Assembly: GCA_948844705.1 (NCBI GenBank) | Contig: CAQNVT010000209.1 | Span: 1-19,589, forward strand | Length of the DNA: 19,589 nt | Direction: 5' to 3' | DNA from: an uncultured Dorea sp. | GTDB lineage: Bacteria > Bacillota > Clostridia > Lachnospirales > Lachnospiraceae | Translations under genes and position numbers: made by a program | Part shown: piece after piece, positions 6,233 through 12,643 of the stretch | Position numbering within the stretch: the stretch's first letter is position 1 | Layout: every line of letters starts with the position of its first letter | Notes under the pieces: generated by a model | What the model was told of the DNA's origin: nothing | Databases searched by the model: none | The model's input: the letters and a program-made list of their open reading frames with translations, nothing else

Positions 6233-6849
6233 CAGTTTTCCTCTCCTTTATAATGAAGCCTGATCCAGTGATGGTCTTCCGCCATCCTTCCTTCTGTCTT
6301 TTCTATAATCTGAAGCGGATCGTAAAAATCCATTCCATTTGCCCTTAAAATCTCCTTCGCCTGGCATCTTGTCCGCGGAAAGCATCTGGATTCCAGAAAA
6401 TACTGGAAATCCTCCCAGTCAGGATGACGGTTTACACCAAATGCTCTTAAAATCACCTTATCTGTCCTGTTTTCGACATAAATCTTCTGATTTTTAAAAT
6501 CTACATCGATAACGCTGCATATATCATCTTCATACATAAAATCCATCCGCAGCTTTACATAATTATCTTCCTCCCACCCTTTCCTTGCGTTGATATACTT
6601 ATATACTGTCGGACGTGTAACATGAAAATCCTTCGCAATCTGCTCTATGCTCGTTCCTTCTGCATACTGCTCCTGCATCGCCTTTGCATCGGCTTCCTTT
6701 ATCTTTGGCTTCCTTCCGGCCCCGCGCCGGTTTACAGGAAGCTCTGATGCATATATCCGGTCATATTTTTCAGCTTTCCTGGCAATCTCCTTTAATTTTT
6801 TTTCATCATCTGTTCCGAATATTTCTTTACAAAGCCTCTGATAGTCCAT
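6232..6849 (-). CDS. Resolvase-type HTH protein with conserved C-terminal domain, 205 aa
   Basis: Residues 44-88 form a helix-turn-helix like the DNA-binding end of serine resolvases: GAGRKPKIKEADA, then GTSIEQIAKDFHVTRPTVYKY. No resolvase catalytic domain is present. The C-terminal half (about 100-200) contains VENRTDKVILRAFGVN, a FLESRCFPRTR motif and DFYDPLQIIEKTEGRMAED. I recognise this as a block recurring in Firmicutes proteins beside HipA-like kinases, but know no function for it. The start at 6849 has AAGGAGAGG about 6 bases upstream. It is coupled to the kinase downstream and probably acts as its DNA-binding partner or repressor. A 26-bp near-palindrome overlaps its -35 box. G+C by hand is 16 of 60 at 6481-6540 and 26 of 60 at 6601-6660, suggesting horizontal acquisition. 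Confidence 0.82.
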   Translation of the reverse strand: MDYQRLCKEIFGTDDEKKLKEIARKAEKYDRIYASELPVNRRGAGRKPKIKEADAKAMQEQYAEGTSIEQIAKDFHVTRPTVYKYINARKGWEEDNYVKLRMDFMYEDDICSVIDVDFKNQKIYVENRTDKVILRAFGVNRHPDWEDFQYFLESRCFPRTRCQAKEILRANGMDFYDPLQIIEKTEGRMAEDHHWIRLHYKGEEN

Positions 6850-6870
6850 TTCAACCTCTCCTTGCTTTTT

Positions 6871-6899
6871 ATAGTATCATATTCGAAAACATTTGTAAA
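6871..6899 (-). promoter_or_regulatory. Promoter of the HTH-kinase pair
   Basis: On the - strand TTTACA (6894-6899) is followed after 17 bp by TACTAT (6871-6876). The -35 matches 5 of 6 and the -10 matches 4 of 6. The start codon is at 6849, so the leader is short. The -35 lies inside the inverted repeat at 6893-6918. Confidence 0.55.
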
Positions 6900-6918
6900 T
6901 AAATTAATTATTTTACAA
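6893..6918. promoter_or_regulatory. 26-bp near-palindrome, operator candidate
   Basis: Arms TTGTAAA (6893-6899) and TTTACAA (6912-6918) are perfect, and the centre AATTAATT (6902-6909) is also palindromic about the same axis (6905.5), so 22 of 26 positions are symmetric. It covers the -35 of the HTH-kinase promoter and the stop codon of the TauE gene. It lacks G-C pairs enough to act as a terminator, so an operator is the better reading. Confidence 0.5.
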
Positions 6919-7669
6919 TCAAAATCGCCGCTCCGAGAACCGCCAGCACCACTCCCGTCACGCGGTTTAACGTAACCGCACTTGCCTTATTTGCAAATAA
7001 GGCCGCGATCCTCGCCCACAGAAGTGTGGACAGCACACAGAATGCCAGACACCACAGATCCGGCATGCCGCCGATCACAAAATGGCTTGCCGCCCCCGTA
7101 AACGCCGTAAATGCCATGATAAACACACTGGTTCCTACTGCCGTCTTAAGCTCGTATCCAAGAACGCTGGTCAGAATCAGAAGCATCATCATGCCGCCGC
7201 CTGCACCCACAAAACCGCAGATAAATCCGACCATGGTCCCGCTCAGAACAGACTGGATAAACCGTTTTCTCGCATCAACCGCCGCCATCGCTTCCTTCGT
7301 CGTCATCACCGGCTTTACGATAAACTTAATCCCAAGAAGCAAAGTCATAAACACAGAAAAACTCCCCATCGTCGTATTCGGGACAAGACTTGCGGCAAAG
7401 CTTCCGACAAGAGTAAATAAAAGGACTGTAAACATCATCACCAGGCCGTTCTTCACATCCAGATTTTTATTTTTCCCATAGGTATAGGCGCTCACCGCAC
7501 TGGCAAGAACATCGCTGGCAAGGGCAATGCCCACCGCCTCATAGGCCGGCATCCCGAGAAATGTAATCAGCATCGGGCTGATGACCGCCGCGGCACTCAT
7601 ACCCGCAAAGCCCGTGCCAAGCCCGGCTCCGATCCCGGCAATAAACGAAATTATAAATTTGTACAGCAT
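6908..7669 (-). CDS. TauE/SafE-family sulfite/organosulfur exporter, 253 aa
   Basis: A very hydrophobic protein with about eight predicted membrane segments in two related halves. It opens with FIAGIGAGLGTGFAGMSAAAVISPML and repeats the pattern at FICGFVGAGGGMMMLLILTSVLG, followed by KTAVGTSVFIMAFTAFTGA. These glycine-rich motifs and the length are typical of TauE/SafE (DUF81) permeases. Family members move sulfite, sulfoacetate and related anions across the cytoplasmic membrane, but the substrate here cannot be read from sequence. The ATG at 7669 has AAGGAGGAAGAAGC just upstream. The gene overlaps the end of the marR-type gene by 19 bases, so both are co-transcribed and the regulator most likely controls the transporter. 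No terminator is visible after it. Confidence 0.9.
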   Translation of the reverse strand: MLYKFIISFIAGIGAGLGTGFAGMSAAAVISPMLITFLGMPAYEAVGIALASDVLASAVSAYTYGKNKNLDVKNGLVMMFTVLLFTLVGSFAASLVPNTTMGSFSVFMTLLLGIKFIVKPVMTTKEAMAAVDARKRFIQSVLSGTMVGFICGFVGAGGGMMMLLILTSVLGYELKTAVGTSVFIMAFTAFTGAASHFVIGGMPDLWCLAFCVLSTLLWARIAALFANKASAVTLNRVTGVVLAVLGAAILIVK

Positions 7670-8109
7670 GCTTCTTCCTCCTTAAGATAATCGTCAATAT
7701 TTTTCAGCATATGATCCATGCACTGCTTCATACCCTCAAGCTCCTTTTCCGGAATTCCACGCACCATAATTGCGAAGAACCGTTCCTGCGCCCTCTGTCC
7801 GTCCTCCACAATTCCAGAAGCCGTGGCACAGATCTTAAGATGCGCAGTCTTGCGGTTATTCTTCTGATACTCCTTCTTTAAATATCCCCGCCTGCTAAGC
7901 GTACTGACCGACGAAGAAACCTGTGATTTTGACAGATACCGGATCTCTATAATGTCTGTGGCCGTGTCAAAACACGGATTGTTCGCCAGAAACAGAAGGA
8001 TATCGAGCTCCATTCGGGTTATATTATGCTTCTGGCATACCGGCCCTACACATTTAGAATAAAGTGTTTTAAATGCATTTTGATGCTCCAGCGGATTCAG
8101 TGGAATCAT
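7651..8109 (-). CDS. MarR-family transcriptional regulator, cysteine-rich, 152 aa
   Basis: A winged-helix regulator of the MarR type. The DNA-binding section is about 30-95, with LDILLFLANNP, the recognition region YLSKSQVSSSVSTLSRRGYLKK and a basic wing EYQKNNRKTAHLKI. Flanking helices at 5-28 and 105-143 provide the dimer interface. It contains seven cysteines (20, 25, 46, 94, 130, 148, 149), including a CC pair near the C-terminus, so a thiol- or sulfur-responsive mechanism is possible. Start at 8109 has CGGAGGTG 5 bases upstream. The exporter gene overlaps its 3' end by 19 bases. An 18-bp palindrome lies just after the -10 of its promoter, the usual position for MarR autorepression, which would also control the exporter. 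Effector unknown. Confidence 0.9.
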   Translation of the reverse strand: MIPLNPLEHQNAFKTLYSKCVGPVCQKHNITRMELDILLFLANNPCFDTATDIIEIRYLSKSQVSSSVSTLSRRGYLKKEYQKNNRKTAHLKICATASGIVEDGQRAQERFFAIMVRGIPEKELEGMKQCMDHMLKNIDDYLKEEEACCTNL

Positions 8110-8125
8110 ATTGCACCTCCGTTTT

Positions 8126-8143
8126 TAGTTCTTTTTAGAACTA
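8126..8143. promoter_or_regulatory. Palindromic operator at the marR-tauE promoter
   Basis: TAGTTCT (8126-8132) and AGAACTA (8137-8143) are perfect inverted repeats around TTTT. The element starts at the edge of the -10 box and covers the expected transcription start. It is well placed for repression by the MarR protein encoded downstream. It could also form a small leader hairpin. Confidence 0.65.
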
Positions 8144-8170
8144 TTTTACGCTGAATCCAAAAAATGTCAA
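8143..8170 (-). promoter_or_regulatory. Promoter of the marR-tauE operon
   Basis: On the - strand a perfect TTGACA (8165-8170) is followed after 16 bp by TAAAAT (8143-8148), matching 5 of 6 of the -10 consensus. It lies downstream of the terminator that closes the large operon. Confidence 0.75.
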
Positions 8171-8190
8171 GCCCTTTCAGTAAGATAACG

Positions 8191-8224
8191 AAAAAGGCTG
8201 AAGCACTACCTTCGTGCAACAGCC
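8191..8224 (-). terminator. Intrinsic terminator of the recJ-to-glycosyltransferase run
   Basis: On the - strand GGCTG-TT-GCAC pairs with GTGC-TT-CAGCC across a symmetric TT/TT internal loop (hairpin 8196-8224), followed by TTTTT (8191-8195). It starts 24 bases after the glycosyltransferase stop at 8249. Confidence 0.88.
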
Positions 8225-8248
8225 CTGGATGAAAATCCTCTGTCTTAT

Positions 8249-9436
8249 TTAAATGTCGATAACCTTTCCGGCAATCCTTTTCCAGGATATCCTGCTTACG
8301 TCTGCCCTGTGTGTCTCTTTCTGCCGGATACTTTCCGAAAGCGCCCCGGCCAGGCGTCTCTCGAATTCCGGCAGACTCTCCTCCACCGGCTCGTCCGTAT
8401 TCTTAAGCTCCGGAAGCTCTACATAGCGGATATCCGCCCCCGGCGAAACCTCCGAAATCCACTCCCGGATCCCCGGAAGGTCCGTCATAACCACCCGGTT
8501 TCCGCAGGCAAGCGCCTCGATGACCGTAAGCGGTATCCCTTCAAAAAAGGAAGGAAGCACAAAGATATCGCATCGGTTATATACCTCTGAGAGCTCTGTC
8601 TGGGAGAGTCTTCCTAAGAACTCCACACTGTACGGACACCGTCCGGCAAGCTCTTTGATCTGCCCGTACTCCGCGGCATTTCCCGTGCTCCCCGCCAGAT
8701 AAAGCTTTAGCGTATCCTTCTTAACATCCAGAAGAGACAGACTTCTGATAAGGCTCATCACTCCCTTTTTCTCCGCGATCTTTCCCGCGAACACCATGCG
8801 GGTCACACCGTCCTTCTCTTCCCCGCGCGTATCTCTGAACACCGTACTGTTATACCCCATCCCGAGCCGTGTAATTTTCTCACCGCTTACGGAATATATT
8901 TCCTTAACCCCGTCCTCCTGCGCCTTCTGCGGCACAAAGATATGGTCGAGTCCTCTTATCTGCTCCCGGATAAACTCCCGGGCAAGATCTGTTTTTCTCA
9001 TCTGCCGCAAATCCGTATTATGACAGAAGCCGTAAACCCGGCAGCCGGGGAAATGCTTCCTCACCGCAGCCGTCAGAAGATACAGATGATGGCACAGAAT
9101 CAGATCCGGTCTCAGCCCTGCGACCGCACGCTCTATGACCGCAAGAAACTCTCCCAAAAACTGCTCTGCCATCTCCGGCGTCATATCACAGTACCTCGTA
9201 CTCGGATAGGGCATCTCATCCGACATCCCGGCAATGGGAAACTTAAGCCTCTCGCTGCAGAAATAAACGGGGTAAAATGATACCCCGTCCGGAAGCTCCA
9301 CCGCATCCTCCTTATAAACTCCGGCAACCACTGCCTGCATATGCCCCGCAAGCGCGTATTCCTTCACAAGCTCTGTCAGATAAACTCCGCTTCCCGTGCT
9401 GTTCGGCTTCTGCGCCGTAATACTCAAAATCCTCAT
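8249..9436 (-). CDS. Family-4 glycosyltransferase, 395 aa
   Basis: A GT-B fold retaining glycosyltransferase. The N-terminal acceptor domain opens with MRILSITAQKPNSTGSGVYL, with the glycine-rich acceptor loop. The C-terminal donor domain has FAGKIAEKKGV (217-226) and the E-x7-E motif E299...E307 in FFEGIPLTVIEALACGN, diagnostic for GT4 enzymes using a nucleotide-activated sugar. No membrane segment is evident, so it should act on the cytosolic face. Acceptor and donor are unknown, and no polysaccharide or lipid genes are nearby. Its ATG overlaps the stop of the dihydrofolate reductase gene by four bases (ATGA), with an AAAGGAAA sequence just before it, so it is translationally coupled. It is the last gene before the terminator at 8191-8224. 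Confidence 0.9.
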   Translation of the reverse strand: MRILSITAQKPNSTGSGVYLTELVKEYALAGHMQAVVAGVYKEDAVELPDGVSFYPVYFCSERLKFPIAGMSDEMPYPSTRYCDMTPEMAEQFLGEFLAVIERAVAGLRPDLILCHHLYLLTAAVRKHFPGCRVYGFCHNTDLRQMRKTDLAREFIREQIRGLDHIFVPQKAQEDGVKEIYSVSGEKITRLGMGYNSTVFRDTRGEEKDGVTRMVFAGKIAEKKGVMSLIRSLSLLDVKKDTLKLYLAGSTGNAAEYGQIKELAGRCPYSVEFLGRLSQTELSEVYNRCDIFVLPSFFEGIPLTVIEALACGNRVVMTDLPGIREWISEVSPGADIRYVELPELKNTDEPVEESLPEFERRLAGALSESIRQKETHRADVSRISWKRIAGKVIDI

Positions 9437-9930
9437 TTTCCTTTTGCAGTCCTCTCATAAACAGTAAAATAATATTCCAGATCAAAGCATGTCTGTTCCT
9501 CGCTGATCTTTGTCATTTTCCATTCCCCGTCTGCGTCCAGATCTGGAAAATACGTATCCGCATCATAGGCATGATCTATTTTCGTAACAAATGCCATGTC
9601 ACACACAGGCAGCATCTCCCGGTAAATGCTCTCGCCGCCGATCACAAACACCTCACCCTCATGCTTCTTAGACTCCTCAAGAGCCTCCTCCGTACTGTGG
9701 ACGATCACCGCGCCCTTTACCTTATAATTCGGATTTCTCGTGATCACGATGTTGACACGGCCCTTAAGCGGCTGTCCCTGGGGAAAGCTCTCCAGTGTCT
9801 TTCTTCCCATAATGACAATATTCCCTTTTGTCGTCTCCCGGAAAAATTTCATATCCGCCGGAATGCTCCACATCATCCGGTTATCCTTCCCGATTGCCCA
9901 GTTTTTATCTACGGCTACGATCAAATTCAT
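9433..9930 (-). CDS. folA: Dihydrofolate reductase, 165 aa
   Basis: Reduces dihydrofolate to tetrahydrofolate with NADPH, regenerating the cofactor oxidised by thymidylate synthase just upstream. Visible features are IVAVDKNWAIGKDNRMMW at 4-21, the catalytic acid D26 in SIPADMKFFR, the NADPH-binding GRKTLESFP and NIVITRN, and VIGGESIYREML near residue 108. Length is normal for the family. Start at 9930 (MNLIVAV) was chosen because AAAGGAG lies about 8 bases upstream; the in-frame codon at 9951 adds seven residues across that site and is unlikely. It follows thyA by 47 bp and overlaps the glycosyltransferase start by four bases. The chromosomal housekeeping context argues against a mobile trimethoprim-resistance dfr. 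The symbols folA and dfrA are both used. Confidence 0.95.
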   Translation of the reverse strand: MNLIVAVDKNWAIGKDNRMMWSIPADMKFFRETTKGNIVIMGRKTLESFPQGQPLKGRVNIVITRNPNYKVKGAVIVHSTEEALEESKKHEGEVFVIGGESIYREMLPVCDMAFVTKIDHAYDADTYFPDLDADGEWKMTKISEEQTCFDLEYYFTVYERTAKGK

Positions 9931-9977
9931 CTCTTCTTCTCCTTTTGCCACAAAATATTCCGCTTATTACCGCCATA

Positions 9978-10826
9978 TTATACCGCCACCGGGATATTTT
10001 TTATCTGCTCATGTGTCTTATAATCCATAAGCTTCACATCCTCCGGCGTAAACTCATAAAAATCCCTGATCTCCGGATTCAGCCAGAACTTCGGCGCCGG
10101 CAGAGGCTCCCTCCCTATCAGCTCCTCCACAAGCGGCACATGCCTGTCATAAATATGGGCATCCGCGATCATATGAACAAGCTCTCCGGCCTCCATGTCA
10201 CACACCTGCGCCAGCATATGAAGAAGCACCGCGTACTGGCATACATTCCAGCTGTTAGCCGTCAAAACGTCATTGGAGCGCTGGTTTAAAATACCATTTA
10301 AAACAAGCCTGTCCTGCCCCGGCTTCTTCGTCACGTTAAAGGTCATACTGTAGGCACAGGGATACAGATTCATCTCATGGAGATCCCCGTGTACATACAG
10401 GTTTGTCATAATCCGCCTGCTGTAAGGATTATTCTTCAGATCATAAATGACCCGGTCCACCTGATCGAACATCCCTTCCTTATACTGATGCTTTACCCCC
10501 ATCTGATACCCGTATGCCTTGCCGATGGAGCCGTCCTCATCCGCCCAGCTGTCCCAGATATGACTGTTAAGCTCATGGATGTTATTTGATTTCTTCTGCC
10601 AGATCCACAAGAGCTCGTCGGTGCAGCTTTTTATCGCCGTCCTTCGAAGAGTAAGCGCCGGAAACTCCTTGCTCAGATCATACCGGTTCACGACCCCGAA
10701 CCGCTTGATCGTATAGGCCGGCATCCCGTCCTCCCAGACCGGACGGACCTTCTCGCCCTTCGTGTCTGTTCCATGATCGATAATATCCCTGCACATGTCG
10801 ATAAATACCTTGTCTGCATAGCTCAT
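9978..10826 (-). CDS. thyA: Thymidylate synthase (folate-dependent), 282 aa
   Basis: Methylates dUMP to dTMP using methylene-tetrahydrofolate, leaving dihydrofolate, which the next gene recycles. The catalytic cysteine is C157 in LYPCAYSMTFNV; the residue after it is Ala where His is common. The dUMP-binding stretch NQRSNDVLTANSWNVCQYAV and the C-terminal dUMP contact AHIYDRHVPLVEE are present. At 282 residues it is close to the longer Bacillus-type enzyme. AAGGAG upstream lies inside the end of aspS, whose stop is 8 bases before this start. The spacing to ATG (about 11) is rather long. Assignment of the ThyA family, as opposed to ThyX, is secure. Confidence 0.96.
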   Translation of the reverse strand: MSYADKVFIDMCRDIIDHGTDTKGEKVRPVWEDGMPAYTIKRFGVVNRYDLSKEFPALTLRRTAIKSCTDELLWIWQKKSNNIHELNSHIWDSWADEDGSIGKAYGYQMGVKHQYKEGMFDQVDRVIYDLKNNPYSRRIMTNLYVHGDLHEMNLYPCAYSMTFNVTKKPGQDRLVLNGILNQRSNDVLTANSWNVCQYAVLLHMLAQVCDMEAGELVHMIADAHIYDRHVPLVEELIGREPLPAPKFWLNPEIRDFYEFTPEDVKLMDYKTHEQIKNIPVAV

Positions 10827-10834
10827 TTTACTTA

Positions 10835-12622
10835 TTACTCCTTCGCCCTGATCTCAAGCCCCAGCTCCTCAAGCTGGCCTTCATCCACCTTCGTCGGCGC
10901 CTCCGTCATAAGATCCGATGCATCCTTCACCTTCGGGAACGCGATCACGTCACGGATACTGTCCTCCTTTGCCATCAGCATGATCAGCCTGTCAAGCCCG
11001 TAAGCAAGCCCTGCATGGGGCGGCACGCCGTATTTGAATGCAGTGAGAAGAAAGCCGAACTGCTCCTCGGCCCGCTCCGGCGTAAATCCGAGCACCTCAA
11101 ACATCTTATTCTGGATATCCGGATTGAAAATCCTCACGCTTCCTCCGCCAAGCTCTGTTCCATTGAGCACGATATCATACGCCTTAGCCCGCACTCTTCC
11201 CGGATCGCTGTCAATATACTCCAGATCCTCTTCCATCGGCATAGTAAACGGGTGATGCATCGCCACAAAACGATTTTCCTCCTCGCTCCACTCAAGAAGC
11301 GGGAATTCCGTCACCCATAAGAAGCGGTAATCGCTCTTATCAAGAAGCTCCATCTGACGCGCAAGCTCCAGACGGAGGGCTCCAAGCACGTCCCACACTA
11401 CCTTATTCTTATCTGCCGCGAATAGAAGAAGATCCCCGTTTTGTCCGTCCATCGCCTTAATAAGGGCCGCCATTTCCTCCTCCTTCATAAATTTACCGAA
11501 GGAGGATTTTACCGTGCCGTCCTCCTGGATCGCCGCGTAAGCCAGGCCCTTCGCACCATATCCCTTTGCGAATTCCACCAGCTTGTCTATCTTTTTGCGG
11601 GGCATCGCGCCCTGTCCCTTCGCATTGATGCCGCGGACGGATCCTCCGTTTTCTATAGCTCCCTTAAATACAACGAACTCGCAGTCCTTAACCGTCTCCG
11701 TCACATCGGTAAGCTCCATGCCGAAACGGATATCCGGCTTGTCGGAGCCGTAACGATCCATCGCCTCCTGCCAGGTCATTCTCGGAATCGGAAGAGTAAC
11801 CTCTACTCCTAAAACCTCTTTAAATATTTTTGCCAGAAGCCTTTCATTTACATCCAGAACGTCCTCCACGTCCACGAAGGAAAGCTCCATATCGATCTGC
11901 GTAAACTCCGGCTGGCGGTCCGCACGGAGATCCTCGTCACGGAAGCATTTTGCAAGCTGGAAATAACGGTCGCATCCGGAGCACATCAGAAGCTGCTTAA
12001 AGAGCTGCGGCGACTGGGGAAGCGCATAAAAATGTCCCTGATGGATCCTGCTTGGCACAAGGTAATCTCTGGCTCCCTCCGGCGTGCTTCCGATCAGAAT
12101 CGGTGTCTCGATCTCAAGAAATCCCTCCTCTGCAAGGAACTGGCGGGTAAGCGTCGCCACCTGGCTTCTCATCAGGAGATTGCGCTGCATGTCCGGTCTC
12201 CTGAGATCCAGGTATCTGTATTTCAGACGCACCTCCTCCTTCGTTTTGGAATTCTCCTCAACCGGAAACGGCGGTGTCTCGGATTCGGAAAGAATCCGAA
12301 GCTCCTCCGGGATAATCTCGATCTCACCGGTCTTTAAATTCGCATTTACCGCGCCGGAACGCTCCTCCACCTTTCCTACCACTGCAACCACATATTCGGA
12401 ACGAAGCTTCCCTGCCTTTTCTAACAGAGATTCCTCCGACTTTCCTTCCTCAAATACAATCTGGATGATGCCGGAGCGGTCTCTTACATCCACAAACACA
12501 AGACCTCCCTTATTCCGGTTCTTCTGCACCCATCCCATCACGGTAACGGTCTCGCCGGCATTTGCCTTCGTAAGCTCCCCGCACCGATGGGTTCTCTTTA
12601 ATCCCTCCATTGACTCTGCCAT
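10835..12622 (-). CDS. aspS: Aspartyl-tRNA synthetase, 595 aa
   Basis: A bacterial-type class II synthetase with all expected parts. The N-terminal OB-fold anticodon domain is about 10-110. The catalytic domain has LPQSPQLFKQLLM, motif 2 FRDEDLRADRQPEF (227-240) and motif 3 AYGLDRLIML (540-549). A GAD insertion lies at about 290-420. The length is standard. In the OB fold, GWVQKNRNKGG carries K38 at the position where E. coli has Leu30; that site helps separate tRNA-Asp-specific from non-discriminating enzymes that also charge tRNA-Asn. Specificity therefore cannot be assumed. The ATG at 12622 has AAAGGTGAC directly upstream. It follows hisS by 21 bp and precedes thyA by 8 bp. The hisS-aspS pairing is the usual Firmicutes order. 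Confidence 0.97.
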   Translation of the reverse strand: MAESMEGLKRTHRCGELTKANAGETVTVMGWVQKNRNKGGLVFVDVRDRSGIIQIVFEEGKSEESLLEKAGKLRSEYVVAVVGKVEERSGAVNANLKTGEIEIIPEELRILSESETPPFPVEENSKTKEEVRLKYRYLDLRRPDMQRNLLMRSQVATLTRQFLAEEGFLEIETPILIGSTPEGARDYLVPSRIHQGHFYALPQSPQLFKQLLMCSGCDRYFQLAKCFRDEDLRADRQPEFTQIDMELSFVDVEDVLDVNERLLAKIFKEVLGVEVTLPIPRMTWQEAMDRYGSDKPDIRFGMELTDVTETVKDCEFVVFKGAIENGGSVRGINAKGQGAMPRKKIDKLVEFAKGYGAKGLAYAAIQEDGTVKSSFGKFMKEEEMAALIKAMDGQNGDLLLFAADKNKVVWDVLGALRLELARQMELLDKSDYRFLWVTEFPLLEWSEEENRFVAMHHPFTMPMEEDLEYIDSDPGRVRAKAYDIVLNGTELGGGSVRIFNPDIQNKMFEVLGFTPERAEEQFGFLLTAFKYGVPPHAGLAYGLDRLIMLMAKEDSIRDVIAFPKVKDASDLMTEAPTKVDEGQLEELGLEIRAKE

Positions 12623-12643
12623 GTCACCTTTTCTCCTCTCGCT

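Noticed and set aside
5411..6849. Classical hipBA toxin-antitoxin operon
   Set aside because: The kinase is far shorter than HipA and the partner has a resolvase-type HTH with an extra domain instead of a Cro/HipB-like fold, so the name hipBA would mislead.
6882..6887. TTCGAA in the HTH-kinase promoter spacer
   Set aside because: A 6-bp palindrome is expected by chance; the larger symmetric element at 6893-6918 is the better candidate.
9433..9930. Acquired trimethoprim-resistance dfr gene
   Set aside because: Embedded in a housekeeping operon directly after thyA with no mobile element nearby; nothing indicates a mobile cassette.
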